Positions 1 through 8,049 of a DNA stretch of 17,117 nucleotides are shown piece after piece (position 1 is the first letter of the stretch; each line of letters starts with the position of its first letter). A program made the position numbers and the translations under genes. The notes under the pieces are model-generated. The model was not told the origin of the DNA. It saw only the letters and a list, made by a program, of their open reading frames with translations, and ran no database searches. Source of the stretch: JAXDLK01 sp034666665 (GTDB lineage Bacteria > Desulfobacterota > Binatia > JACPRU01); the NCBI GenBank assembly GCA_034666665.1, contig JAXDLK010000365.1, positions 1-17,117 on the forward strand, in the 5' to 3' direction.

Positions 1-1016
1 AGACGATCGCCCGCTTCGCACGGCGCCTCGAGGAGCTGGTTCCGGAGGCCCGCTTCGCCGTGGCGCACGGGCAGATGAACGGCCGATCGCTGGAACGCGT
101 CATGCTCGACTTCCTCGAGAAGCGCACCGACGTGCTGGTGACGACGGCGATCATCGAATCGGGCCTCGACATTCCCAACGCGAACACCATCTTCGTCGAC
201 CGAGCGGACCAGTTCGGGCTCGCGCAGCTCTACCAGCTCCGCGGCCGCGTCGGCCGCTCGAGTCAGCGCGCGTATGCCTACCTGCTGATCCCGGGCGAGA
301 CGCTGCTCGGGCGCGACGCGCAGAAGCGTCTCGAGGCGCTGGCCTCTCTCGACGATCTCGGCGGCGGCTTTCGCTTGGCGATGCACGACCTCGAGATCCG
401 CGGCGCGGGAAACCTGCTCGGCCGGGAGCAGTCCGGCCACGTCGCCGCCGTTGGCTTCGACCTCTACACGCGGATGCTCGACGAGGCGATCCGCGAGCTC
501 CGCGGCGAGACCCTCACCGTCGACGTCGAGCCCGAGATCCAGATCGGCATCGCGGCCTTCATCCCCGAGGACTACGTACCGGACGTCAGCCAGCGGCTGG
601 TGCTGTACAAGCGCCTGGCCCGAGCGGCGACCGCCGAGGAGCTCGACGAGCTCAGGGACGAGATGGGGGACCGGTTCGGACCTCCGCCGATGCGCGTGGT
701 GACGTTCTTCCAGATGATGGACCTCCGCCGGCGCTTGAAGGAAGCGCTCGTCGTCCGCCTGCGACGGCACGGCGGTCGGCTCGCGATCCGCTTCCACGAC
801 AAGAGCCCGATCGACCCCGAGCGGTTGATGGTCTTGGTCGCCGACGTGCGTCATCGCGGCTGGCGCGTGACGCCGGACCGTGAGATCACCTTCCCGACGT
901 CGCGCATCGACCTCGAAGGGGTCGCCGCGGAGGTGCTGTCGGTGCTGCGCGCCGTCGGCGCCATCGAGGACCGGAACGCCGAGGGCGAGAACGGTCCATG
1001 GGAGGTACACGCGTGA
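1..1016 (+). CDS. mfd: Transcription-repair coupling factor Mfd, C-terminal part (5' end outside window)
   Basis: Mfd is the DNA translocase that removes RNA polymerase stalled at lesions and recruits UvrA. The reading frame is open from base 3 with no true start, so about 337 C-terminal residues of a roughly 1150-residue protein are visible. They begin inside RecA-like translocase domain 2: GHGQM-like AHGQM, then motif V (VTTAIIESGLDIPNANT) and motif VI (QLYQLRGRVGRS, with the arginine finger). The RecG/Mfd-type TRG segment follows (MHDLEIRGAGNLLGREQSGH), then the C-terminal TRCF domain (FIPEDYVPDVSQRLVLYKRL, GDRFGPPP) that masks the UvrA-binding region in the full protein. A GTG at 60 is internal, not a start. 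The stop overlaps the next start as GTGA (1013-1016). The family call is very secure from these motifs. Confidence 0.96.
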   Translation, partial: TIARFARRLEELVPEARFAVAHGQMNGRSLERVMLDFLEKRTDVLVTTAIIESGLDIPNANTIFVDRADQFGLAQLYQLRGRVGRSSQRAYAYLLIPGETLLGRDAQKRLEALASLDDLGGGFRLAMHDLEIRGAGNLLGREQSGHVAAVGFDLYTRMLDEAIRELRGETLTVDVEPEIQIGIAAFIPEDYVPDVSQRLVLYKRLARAATAEELDELRDEMGDRFGPPPMRVVTFFQMMDLRRRLKEALVVRLRRHGGRLAIRFHDKSPIDPERLMVLVADVRHRGWRVTPDREITFPTSRIDLEGVAAEVLSVLRAVGAIEDRNAEGENGPWEVHA

Positions 1017-1954
1017 AAAGAAGCTGGCTGCTGGTCCCGGTGCTCGTCGGCTGGACGCTCGGTCTCGCCCGCGCCGATCTGGTGAACCGCGTCGTCGCCA
1101 CCGTCGATGGCGATCCGATCACCATGTACGAGCTCGAGAGCTTCATCGGCAACCGTTCCCCGGAGCTCGACCGCGCCGGCATCAAGACCAAGAAGGACGC
1201 GCTCGACGCGCTGATCACCGAGAAGCTCCTCACCAAGGAGATCGCCGCGCAGAAGATCGCCGTCAGGGACGAGGAGATCGACCACTACATCAAGCAGGTC
1301 CGCGGGCAGAACCGGCTGAGCGACAAGCAGCTGAAGGACGCTCTGGAGCAGGAAGGCGTGTCGTTCGACACCTATCGCGCGCAGGTGAAGAAGGAGATCG
1401 AGAAGCTCCAGCTCCTGAACAAGGAGATCCGCGGCCGCGTGAACATCACGCCCGAGGACATCGAACGCTACTACGAGGCGCACAAGAAGGACTACTACCT
1501 CTCCTCGCGAGTCCGCCTCCGCCACATCGTTCTGCGGCTCACGCCGAACGCGCCGCGCGAGGTGGTCGAGGCGACGTTCGCCCGCGCCCGCGAGCTCCGC
1601 AAGCGACTGGTCGACGGCAAGGAGGAGTTCGCCAAGCTCGCGAAGCTCTACTCGGAGGATGCCGCCGCCGCTCAGGGGGGTGATCTCGGCGAGATCGATC
1701 CCGCTCAGGTGCTGCCGCAGTTCGAGGCGGTGCTGCCGACGCTGCAGGAGGCCGAGGTCAGCCAGCCGATCCGGACCGATGTCGGCGTCCACTTGATTCA
1801 GGTGGAGAAACGGACGGCCGAGGGTTACCGTCCGGTCGCGGCGGTGTCGAAGGAGATCAAGGACAAGCTCTACAACGAGGCCCTCGAAGCGCGGTACGCG
1901 CGCTGGCTTTCCGAGGACCTGAAGAAGCGCCACTACGTCGAGATCAAGCTCTGA
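1013..1954 (+). CDS. SurA/PpiC-type periplasmic peptidyl-prolyl cis-trans isomerase
   Basis: This is a probable outer-membrane-protein chaperone/isomerase acting in the periplasm. I place the start at GTG 1013, giving 313 residues. It has a GGAGG Shine-Dalgarno at 1001-1005 seven bases upstream, overlaps the mfd stop as GTGA, and starts directly with a signal peptide (MKRSWLLVPVLVGWTLGLARA, cleavage probably after ARA). An in-frame ATG at 998 would put that GGAGG inside the gene. Residues about 25-150 match the SurA N-terminal helical domain (VNRVVATVDGDPITMYELE). Residues about 168-267 form one parvulin domain (RLRHIVLRL, FAKLAKLYSED, GGDLGEI, VGVHLIQVEKR). E. coli SurA has two parvulin domains, so this is the one-domain form. 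SurA next to pdxA is also the E. coli order. The family is secure; the exact clients are not known. Confidence 0.9.
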   Translation: MKRSWLLVPVLVGWTLGLARADLVNRVVATVDGDPITMYELESFIGNRSPELDRAGIKTKKDALDALITEKLLTKEIAAQKIAVRDEEIDHYIKQVRGQNRLSDKQLKDALEQEGVSFDTYRAQVKKEIEKLQLLNKEIRGRVNITPEDIERYYEAHKKDYYLSSRVRLRHIVLRLTPNAPREVVEATFARARELRKRLVDGKEEFAKLAKLYSEDAAAAQGGDLGEIDPAQVLPQFEAVLPTLQEAEVSQPIRTDVGVHLIQVEKRTAEGYRPVAAVSKEIKDKLYNEALEARYARWLSEDLKKRHYVEIKL

Positions 1955-1985
1955 CGTCGACGCGCGCGGGGGCCACGATCGTCCG

Positions 1986-2936
1986 GTGGTCGCGATCAGC
2001 ATGGGCGACCCTGCCGGGATCGGTCCGGAGGTCGCGCTCCGCGCCTGCGCCCGCCGTGCGATCCGTCGCCAGGTGCGGCCCGTGTTCTTCGGCGACCCGG
2101 CCGTCTTCGCCGACACGGCCCGGCGGCTGGCGATCCCGCTGCGGGACGAGGTCGTCGAGATCGGCTCGCTGGCGGCAGGTCAGCGCCGGGCCGGGCGTCC
2201 GTCGCGTGAGGGCGCGGAAGCCGCGTACCGCTCGATCCTGGAGGCGGTGGCGGCGGTCCAGAGAGGACGCGCCGCCGCCGTGGTCACCGCTCCGGTCAGC
2301 AAGCGAGCGATCCAGGATGCCGGTCACGAGTTTCCCGGCCACACCGAGGTGATCGCTCGGCTCGCGGGTGACGCCGACGTGCGCATGATGATGGCCGGCG
2401 CCTCGCTCAACGTCGTGCTGGTGACCACGCACGTCGCGCTCGCCGCAGTGCCGGGCTCGCTCGACGCTCCTCGGATCGCCGCCACGGCGACCATCGCCGC
2501 CGCCGCGCTTCGCCGTCACTTCGGCGTTCGCCGCCCGCGGATCGCAATCGCGGGGCTCAACCCGCACGCGGGAGAGGGTGGCGCCTTCGGCGACGAGGAC
2601 GAGCGAATCGTCGCGCCGGCGGTCGCGAGCGCGCGCCGCCGCGGTCTCGCCGTCTCGGGACCGTACCCGGCGGACACCGTCTTTCATCGCGCCCGTGCCG
2701 GGGAGTTCGATGCGGTGGTCGCGCTCTACCACGATCAGGGGCTGATCCCGTTCAAGCTGCTGCACTTCAGCGACGGCGTGAACGTCACGCTCGGACTGCC
2801 GTTCCCGCGCACGTCGCCGGATCACGGCACGGCGTTCGACATCGCCGGCCGCGGCCGCGCCGACGATTCGAGCATGGCGGCGGCGATCGCCCTGGCGGGG
2901 CGAATGGCGCTCACCCTGCGGCGGCGGCGGTCGTGA
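1986..2936 (+). CDS. pdxA: 4-hydroxythreonine-4-phosphate dehydrogenase PdxA
   Basis: PdxA oxidises 4-phosphohydroxy-threonine with NAD(P)+; the product is condensed by PdxJ in the DXP-dependent route to pyridoxal phosphate. The 316 residues carry the family landmarks: MGDPAGIGPE near the N-terminus, GHTE at 118-121, and the three metal-ligand histidines in THVAL (H149), LNPHAGEGG (H194) and TSPDHGTA (H280). YHDQG (248-252) and VNVTLGLPFPRTS are also present. The length is close to the usual 320-330. The start is GTG 1986; no alternative start exists between the preceding stop and this codon, and a G-rich stretch at 1968-1972 is a weak ribosome binding site. The gene begins 31 bases after the isomerase and its stop overlaps uvrA. 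PLP supply is relevant to the PLP-dependent desulfurase two genes downstream. Confidence 0.95.
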   Translation: MVAISMGDPAGIGPEVALRACARRAIRRQVRPVFFGDPAVFADTARRLAIPLRDEVVEIGSLAAGQRRAGRPSREGAEAAYRSILEAVAAVQRGRAAAVVTAPVSKRAIQDAGHEFPGHTEVIARLAGDADVRMMMAGASLNVVLVTTHVALAAVPGSLDAPRIAATATIAAAALRRHFGVRRPRIAIAGLNPHAGEGGAFGDEDERIVAPAVASARRRGLAVSGPYPADTVFHRARAGEFDAVVALYHDQGLIPFKLLHFSDGVNVTLGLPFPRTSPDHGTAFDIAGRGRADDSSMAAAIALAGRMALTLRRRRS

Positions 2937-5833
2937 CGAAATCGCTCGACCCGATCCGCATCCGTGGTGCCCGTCAGCACAACCTGAAGAACGTCTCGCT
3001 CGAGCTGCCGCGCGATCGACTGATCGTCGTCACCGGTCTCTCCGGGTCCGGGAAATCGTCTCTCGCCTTCGACACGCTCTACGCGGAAGGCCAGCGGCGT
3101 TACGTCGAGTCGCTCTCCGCCTACGCGCGGCAATTCCTCGAGCAGATGGAGAAGCCGGACGTCGACTCGATCGAGGGGCTCTCGCCGGCGATCGCGATCG
3201 AGCAGAAGGGGCTCGCCCGGAGCCCGCGCTCGACCGTCGGAACCGTGACCGAGATCTACGACTTCGTGCGTCTGCTCTACGCCCGCGTGGGCGAGGCTCA
3301 CTGCTTCCGCTGTGGCAAGCCGATCTCCTCGCAGACGATCCCGGAGATCGTCGACCGCCTGATGCAGCTCGGCGAAGGAACCCGGATCGTGGTGCTCGCG
3401 CCGATCGCACGGGGCCGGAAGGGCGAATTTCGCCGCGAGCTCCAGGAGCTCCGGCGTGCGGGATTCGTTCGCGTGCGCGTCGACGGCGAGCTCGTGGACC
3501 TCGAGTCGGAGATCCCGCTCGCCAAGAACCGAAGCCACACGATCGAGGTCGTCGTCGACCGGCTGGTGATCAAGCCGGGCGTCGAGAAGCGTCTCGCCGA
3601 TTCGGTCGAGGTCGCACTCCGCTACGGCAGCGAGGTCTGCCGCGTCGACGTCGATCGCGGCGGAACCGTCGAGGAGGTCGTCTTCAGCCGCCGCCTCGCG
3701 TGCCCGGACTGCGGCGTGTCCTACGCCGAGCTCTCACCGCGCCTGTTCTCCTTCAACAGTCCCCACGGTGCCTGCCCGACCTGCAAGGGCCTCGGTGAGA
3801 TCCCGTTCTTCGACCCCCAGCGGATCGTCCCCGACGACACCAGGACGCTCCGGCGAGGCGCGATCGCACCTTGGGGCCGCGCGCCGTCGGCGTACCACGT
3901 GGACCTCCTCGCGGCTCTCGGGCGTGCGCTCGGCTTCGACCTCGACACGCCGTTCCGCGATCTCCCCGAGGCGACGCGCCGGGCGATCCTCTCCGGTACC
4001 GGCGAACAGGCAGTGGACTTCGTTCACGAGAAGGGCGGCCGCACCTTCACGGTCTCGCGGCCATTTCCCGGCGTGATCGGCCTTCTCGAGCGGCGTGCGC
4101 GCGACGATGGCCCAGAGGCCGCGCGCGAGCGCTTCTCCGAGTACCTGAGCGCTCATCCGTGCGCCACGTGCAACGGCACGCGCCTGCGGCGGGAGGCGGA
4201 GTGGGTGTTCGTCGGCGGAAAGAACGTGGTCGCCATGAGCCGGATGCCGGCGGACGAGCTGCTGCCGTTCATCGAGGGGCTCGACCTCGGCCCGCAACGG
4301 CGAGAGATCGCCCGCCGGCTCGTCGCCGAGATCGGGTCGCGCCTGCGCTTCCTGCTCGAGGTCGGACTCGGATACCTGACGCTCGACCGGGCGGCCGCCA
4401 CGCTTTCCGGAGGCGAAGGGCAGAGGCTCCGGCTGGCGACGCAGGTCGGCTCCGGATTGGTCGGCGTCCTCTACATCCTCGACGAGCCGTCGGTCGGCCT
4501 CCATCCACGCGATCACGCGAAGCTCCTCGAGATCCTCAAGCGCCTGCGCGACCTCGGCAACACCGTCGTGGTCGTCGAGCACGATCGAGAGACCATTCTC
4601 GCGGCCGATCACGTCGTCGACATGGGGCCCGGGGCCGGCGAAAGCGGCGGCCGGGTGATCGCCGAGGGTTCTCCCGCCGAGATCGAGCGCGCGCCCGAGT
4701 CTTTGACCGGGGCGTACCTGTCTGGACGAAAGCTCGTCCCGTTGCCCCGCGTGCGCCGCACGGGCGGCGGCTGGAGCCTCAAGCTGACGGGCGCGCGCGC
4801 GAACAACCTGAAGGCGATCGACGTCGAGATTCCGCTCGGAACCATCACCTGCGTGACCGGCGTCTCCGGATCGGGAAAGAGCTCGCTCGTCATCGACACG
4901 CTGGTTCCCGCGGTCGCCGAGAAGCTCCGGCAGGGAAGGGCGAGGCCGGGCTCGTTCGATGCGATCGAGGGTTGGCAGCTCCTCGACAAGGTCATCGTCA
5001 TGGACCAGTCGCCGATCGGCCGCACGCCGCGCTCGAACCCGGCGACCTACACCGGCCTGTTCGCACCGATCCGAGAGCTCTTCTCGCAAACCCCCGACGC
5101 GCGCCTGCGGGGCTGGGGACCCGGACGCTTCTCGTTCAACGTCAAGGGCGGACGCTGCGAAGCCTGCGCCGGCGAGGGTCTGATCCGCATCGAGATGCAC
5201 TTCCTTCCCGACGTGTTCGTGGTTTGCGAGCAGTGCGGGGGAACCCGGTACGCGCGCGACACGCTCGAGGTCCGCTACAAGGGGCGGTCGATCGCCGAGG
5301 TGCTCGACACGAGCGTCGCCGAGGCGCGCGAGTTCTTCGCGGCGGTTCCGCCGATCGCGGAGAAGCTCGCGACGCTCGAGGACGTCGGTGTCGGCTACGT
5401 CCGTCTCGGACAGCCAGCGAACACGCTCTCCGGCGGCGAGGCACAGCGGATCAAGCTCGCCCGCGAGCTCTCGCGCCGCGCCACCGGCCGCACCCTCTAC
5501 GTCCTGGACGAGCCGACGACCGGGCTACACTTCGCCGACGTGGACTGCCTCCTGCGGGTGCTTTCGCGGCTGGCGGACGGGGGCAACACCGTGCTGATCA
5601 TCGAGCACAACCTCGACGTCGTGAAGGTCGCCGATCACGTCATCGACCTCGGACCCGAAGGCGGAGCCGCGGGCGGCGAGGTCGTCGCCAGCGGAACGCC
5701 GGAGGAGATCGCCGCGTCGCCGCGGTCGCACACCGGGCGATGGCTCGCCCCCGTGCTGCGGGCGGCGGGCAACATCGACGTTGACTCGCCCGAGCGCGAG
5801 CGGGATACCGGTCAGGAAGCAAGCTCGACGTGA
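2933..5833 (+). CDS. uvrA: Excinuclease ABC subunit A (UvrA)
   Basis: UvrA is the damage-sensing ATPase dimer of nucleotide excision repair and loads UvrB. The 966 residues (E. coli 940) contain both ABC modules. Walker A motifs are GLSGSGKS (35-42) and GVSGSGKS (643-650). Signatures are LSGGEGQRL (491-499) and LSGGEAQRI (832-840), and the Walker B/D-loop motifs are ILDEPSVGLHP and VLDEPTTGLH. Zinc modules are intact: CPDC/CPTC (C257, C260, C281, C284) and CEAC/CEQC (C742, C745, C765, C768), the second around the MHFLPDVFV segment. Extra CxxC pairs at 124-127 (CFRC) and 410-413 (CATC) are usual for the family. The GTG start overlaps the pdxA stop (GTGA) and has no clear Shine-Dalgarno, so translational coupling is likely. 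A polar tail of about 20 residues after the last ABC module is unconserved. Confidence 0.98.
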   Translation: MTKSLDPIRIRGARQHNLKNVSLELPRDRLIVVTGLSGSGKSSLAFDTLYAEGQRRYVESLSAYARQFLEQMEKPDVDSIEGLSPAIAIEQKGLARSPRSTVGTVTEIYDFVRLLYARVGEAHCFRCGKPISSQTIPEIVDRLMQLGEGTRIVVLAPIARGRKGEFRRELQELRRAGFVRVRVDGELVDLESEIPLAKNRSHTIEVVVDRLVIKPGVEKRLADSVEVALRYGSEVCRVDVDRGGTVEEVVFSRRLACPDCGVSYAELSPRLFSFNSPHGACPTCKGLGEIPFFDPQRIVPDDTRTLRRGAIAPWGRAPSAYHVDLLAALGRALGFDLDTPFRDLPEATRRAILSGTGEQAVDFVHEKGGRTFTVSRPFPGVIGLLERRARDDGPEAARERFSEYLSAHPCATCNGTRLRREAEWVFVGGKNVVAMSRMPADELLPFIEGLDLGPQRREIARRLVAEIGSRLRFLLEVGLGYLTLDRAAATLSGGEGQRLRLATQVGSGLVGVLYILDEPSVGLHPRDHAKLLEILKRLRDLGNTVVVVEHDRETILAADHVVDMGPGAGESGGRVIAEGSPAEIERAPESLTGAYLSGRKLVPLPRVRRTGGGWSLKLTGARANNLKAIDVEIPLGTITCVTGVSGSGKSSLVIDTLVPAVAEKLRQGRARPGSFDAIEGWQLLDKVIVMDQSPIGRTPRSNPATYTGLFAPIRELFSQTPDARLRGWGPGRFSFNVKGGRCEACAGEGLIRIEMHFLPDVFVVCEQCGGTRYARDTLEVRYKGRSIAEVLDTSVAEAREFFAAVPPIAEKLATLEDVGVGYVRLGQPANTLSGGEAQRIKLARELSRRATGRTLYVLDEPTTGLHFADVDCLLRVLSRLADGGNTVLIIEHNLDVVKVADHVIDLGPEGGAAGGEVVASGTPEEIAASPRSHTGRWLAPVLRAAGNIDVDSPERERDTGQEASST

Positions 5834-7041
5834 ACCGCCCGATTTACATGGATTATCACGCCACGACGCCGGTCGACCCGCGTGTCCTCGACGCGATGTT
5901 GCCCTATTTCCGGGAGCATTTCGGCAACGCCGCGAGCCGGACACACCCGTACGGATGGGAAGCGGAGTCCGCGGTCGACGAGGCGCGAGGACGGATCGCG
6001 CGGGCGATCGGCGGCTCTGCGAAGGAGATCGTGCTCACGAGCGGCGCCACCGAGTCGAACAACCTGGCGATCAAGGGGGTGCTCGAGTTCCACCGCGAGC
6101 GGGGCAATCACGTGATCACCTGCGTGACCGAGCACCGGGCGGTGCTCGATCCGTGCCGGGCTCTGGAGAAGAAGGGGCTCGCGCGGGTCACCTGGTTGCC
6201 GGTCGACGGGTACGGTCGGGTGGACCCCGAGGCGGTGGTGGCGGCGATCTCGCCGGACACCGTGTTGATCACGGTGATGGCGGCGAACAACGAGATCGGC
6301 ACGCTGCAGCCGATCGGCGCGATCGCGAGGATCGCCAAGGCGAAGGGCGTTCTCTTCCACAGCGATGCCACCCAGGCCGTCGGCAAGGTGCCGATCGACG
6401 CCGAGGCGCTCGGACTCGACCTGCTGTCGTTCTCGGCACACAAGATGTACGGCCCGAAGGGCATCGGCGCCCTCTGGGTGCGGTCGCGCGGCCCGCGGGT
6501 CCGTCTGGCGCCGCAGATCGAAGGTGGCGGCCACGAGCGCGGTCTCCGCTCCGGTACGCTGAACGTCCCGGGGGCGGTCGGCTTCGGACGCGCCTGTGAG
6601 CTCGCGCGATCGCTTCTCGACGAGGAGTCGGGTCGCCTGCGCCGGCTCCGCGACCGGCTCTGGGAGGGGATCGCTCAGCGCGTCGACCAGGTCGCCGCCA
6701 ACGGACACCCGCTCGAGCGGCTGCCCGGAAACCTGAACGTGAGCTTCGCCTGCGTCGAGGCGGACTCTCTGCTGATGGCCCTCGACCGCGACGTCGCGCT
6801 GTCCTCGGGGTCGGCGTGCACTTCCGCCACACTCGAGCCCTCGCACGTGCTTCGAGCGATCGGGCTCCGCGACGACCTGGCGCACGGCTCGGTCCGCTTC
6901 GGCCTCGGGCGCCAGACGACCGAAGACGAGGTCGATCGCGTGATCGAGCGCGTCGCGGCCGAGGTGAGTCGCCTGCGCGCGTTGTCGCCGTTCTACCGTC
7001 CCGCCGCCGGATCCACGGTCGCCGTAGGAGACGGAGCGTGA
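5830..7041 (+). CDS. iscS: Cysteine desulfurase, IscS type
   Basis: This PLP enzyme takes sulfur from L-cysteine and passes a persulfide to Fe-S scaffolds and other acceptors. At 403 residues it follows E. coli IscS closely: YHATTPVDPRV at the N-terminus, TSGATESNNLAIKG, TEHRAVLD, NNEIGTLQPI and HSDATQAVGK. The PLP-binding lysine is in SFSAHKMYGPKGIGALWV (K205). GGGHERGLRSGTLNVPG and the catalytic cysteine in SSGSACTSATLEPS (C330) follow. The long active-site loop is of the IscS (group I) rather than SufS type. The E. coli-like C-terminal IscU-docking tail is not recognisable: after LSPFYRP the chain ends in an unrelated 15-residue stretch. The start is GTG 5830, overlapping the uvrA stop, with AGGAAG at 5814-5819. 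No iscR or iscU is adjacent; an A-type carrier follows directly. Confidence 0.95.
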   Translation: MNRPIYMDYHATTPVDPRVLDAMLPYFREHFGNAASRTHPYGWEAESAVDEARGRIARAIGGSAKEIVLTSGATESNNLAIKGVLEFHRERGNHVITCVTEHRAVLDPCRALEKKGLARVTWLPVDGYGRVDPEAVVAAISPDTVLITVMAANNEIGTLQPIGAIARIAKAKGVLFHSDATQAVGKVPIDAEALGLDLLSFSAHKMYGPKGIGALWVRSRGPRVRLAPQIEGGGHERGLRSGTLNVPGAVGFGRACELARSLLDEESGRLRRLRDRLWEGIAQRVDQVAANGHPLERLPGNLNVSFACVEADSLLMALDRDVALSSGSACTSATLEPSHVLRAIGLRDDLAHGSVRFGLGRQTTEDEVDRVIERVAAEVSRLRALSPFYRPAAGSTVAVGDGA

Positions 7042-7352
7042 TCACGGTCACGGCCAACGCGGCTCGCAAGATCCGTTCTCTCGTGGACGGCAAGGAGGCC
7101 GAAGGCCTGCGGCTGAAGGTCGTGGGTGGCGGTTGCTCGGGCCTGCAGTACAAGATGGACGTCGGGGTCCACCGGGAAGGGGACCGCGTCTTCGAGCTCG
7201 AGGGCGCCAAGGTATTCGCGGACCGGAAGAGCTATCTTTACCTGCATGGTAGCGAGCTCGACTACGCCGAGAGCCTGATGGAGTCGGGATTCCATCTGAC
7301 GAACCCGAACGTGAAGCGCAGCTGCGGCTGCGGAAACTCTTTTTCCGTTTGA
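7038..7352 (+). CDS. A-type iron-sulfur carrier (IscA/ErpA family)
   Basis: A-type carriers bind a [2Fe-2S] or [4Fe-4S] cluster or iron and deliver clusters to apo-enzymes in the cytoplasm. The frame is open upstream inside iscS, but the real start is GTG 7038, overlapping the iscS stop (GTGA) with GGAG at 7027-7030 seven bases before it. This gives 104 residues, the normal family size. The three cluster cysteines are present: C33 in GGGCSGLQY, and C96 and C98 in the C-terminal SCGCGNSFSV. The C-terminal ending and LTNPNVK resemble ErpA closely, but IscA and ErpA cannot be told apart reliably by eye. Coupling to a desulfurase without a scaffold gene is notable. It is probably the last gene of the run beginning at or before mfd. 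Confidence 0.93.
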   Translation: MITVTANAARKIRSLVDGKEAEGLRLKVVGGGCSGLQYKMDVGVHREGDRVFELEGAKVFADRKSYLYLHGSELDYAESLMESGFHLTNPNVKRSCGCGNSFSV

Positions 7353-7394
7353 GCGGCCAGAGCGGGTTCGACTCGGGGTTGGCCGATGACCGTT

Positions 7395-7418
7395 CGCCCG
7401 GTGAATAGCCTCCGGGCG
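7395..7418 (+). terminator. Weak hairpin after the mfd-to-carrier gene run
   Basis: A 7-bp perfect stem, CGCCCGG (7395-7401) with CCGGGCG (7412-7418), closes a 10-base loop 43 bases after the carrier gene. Only a short TTT follows at 7421-7423, so it is at best a weak intrinsic terminator and could be a structural element in a read-through transcript. Confidence 0.35.
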
Positions 7419-7490
7419 GCTTTCGTCCAAAGACGCGGCGACATGCCGTGACGTGCTCGCCTGACCGCGAGCCGTAGAAGGTGAGGTGCG

Positions 7491-7976
7491 ATGGCCGAAT
7501 CGCGTTCCGTGGTGTCGGAAGAAAGCCCTGCTCCGGCGGGGTTCCAGCCCGACACCGTGCTTCCGTCCCAGTTCTTCGAGAGCTTGCGGCAGAAGCCGTA
7601 CGTCCAGGGTGAAAAGCGTCTGATCGCGGCGGTGCTGGCCGACGCGGTGGACTGTTACATGAAACAGCTCGACAGCGTCGACCCGGCCGCCCGGCAGGCG
7701 TTCGGCGAGGCAGAGCAGTGGATCTTTCAGGAGTTTCCCGGCTGGTTCTTTTCGTTTTCCAGCGTCTGCGACATGCTCGGCTTGAACCCCGCCTACGTTC
7801 GCCGCGGCCTCGTCGAGTGGCGTGCCCGGCGGCTAGCATCCTTCCGTCCGAACGGGGCGTGCGTTCCTCGAGCGCTCGAGGTGGAACCGCCACTCTTGGG
7901 ACGGTCGAGCGCCGTGCGTTCGTTCGAGACGCCGGCGTTTTCGCGCCTGCCCCGGACCGCTCGGTCGGTCCGTTGA
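7491..7976 (+). CDS. Conserved-looking small protein of unknown function, possible HTH segment
   Basis: 161 residues with no recognised enzyme motif and no signal peptide or membrane segment. The central part (about 38-112) is the structured core: EKRLIAAVLADAVDCY (41-56), EAEQWI (73-78), then FSFSSVCDMLGLNPAYVRRGL (87-107) and a basic helix (VEWRARR). From memory, similar EKRLMLAVLEDAV...FREAEEWI...GLDPxYLRRGL proteins occur as hypotheticals in deltaproteobacterial-type genomes. The second half looks like a helix-turn-helix, so DNA binding is possible but unproven. The last 45 residues are rich in Arg, Ser and Pro and look unstructured. The ATG start has AAGG (7478-7481) and GAGG (7483-7486) upstream. 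It stands alone between the Fe-S run and the kor promoter; its stop codon lies inside the proposed -35 box of kor. Confidence 0.72.
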   Translation: MAESRSVVSEESPAPAGFQPDTVLPSQFFESLRQKPYVQGEKRLIAAVLADAVDCYMKQLDSVDPAARQAFGEAEQWIFQEFPGWFFSFSSVCDMLGLNPAYVRRGLVEWRARRLASFRPNGACVPRALEVEPPLLGRSSAVRSFETPAFSRLPRTARSVR

Positions 7977-8001
7977 ATCTCTCCCGAGCCGGCGATATGT
8001 T
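7973..8001 (+). promoter_or_regulatory. Candidate sigma70-type promoter for korAB
   Basis: TTGAAT (7973-7978) and TATGTT (7996-8001) are separated by 17 bases; each matches the sigma70 consensus at 4 of 6 positions. The -35 box contains the stop codon of the upstream gene. Transcription would start near 8008, just at the hairpin that precedes korA. It is the best match I saw in this gap, but vegetative promoters in high-G+C genomes are hard to call by eye. Confidence 0.4.
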
Positions 8002-8008
8002 CCCGTAA

Positions 8009-8049
8009 GTCTCCGGCCGGCCGGGCGAACCGCTTCGGCGGCCGGAGAC
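8009..8049 (+). repeat. 11-bp perfect inverted repeat in the korA leader
   Basis: GTCTCCGGCCG (8009-8019) pairs perfectly with CGGCCGGAGAC (8039-8049) around a 19-base loop that can itself form CCG/CGG (8021-8023 with 8036-8038). A second, smaller pair, GTCGGC (8053-8058) with GCCGAC (8074-8079), follows before the Shine-Dalgarno. There is no T-tract, so this is more likely a leader structure or binding site than an intrinsic terminator. Confidence 0.6.

Noticed and set aside
60..62. GTG as the start of mfd
   Set aside because: The frame continues to the window edge with Mfd-like sequence before it (IARFARRLEELVPEARFAV), so the gene is simply cut off.
3734..5200. 488-codon open frame on the - strand inside uvrA
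   Set aside because: uvrA is intact with every motif; the antisense product has the same shadow composition and no start signal.
3871..5784. 637-codon + strand frame overlapping uvrA in another frame
   Set aside because: Arginine-rich low-complexity translation typical of an off-frame reading; uvrA motifs occupy the other frame.
6816..7037. N-terminal extension of the Fe-S carrier
   Set aside because: It is an off-frame reading of iscS with Arg/Pro-rich sequence; the family N-terminus and a ribosome binding site are at GTG 7038.
7353..7490. A dedicated promoter for the 161-residue gene
   Set aside because: Possible TTGGCC and AATAG-type boxes do not align with acceptable spacing, so I could not support a call.
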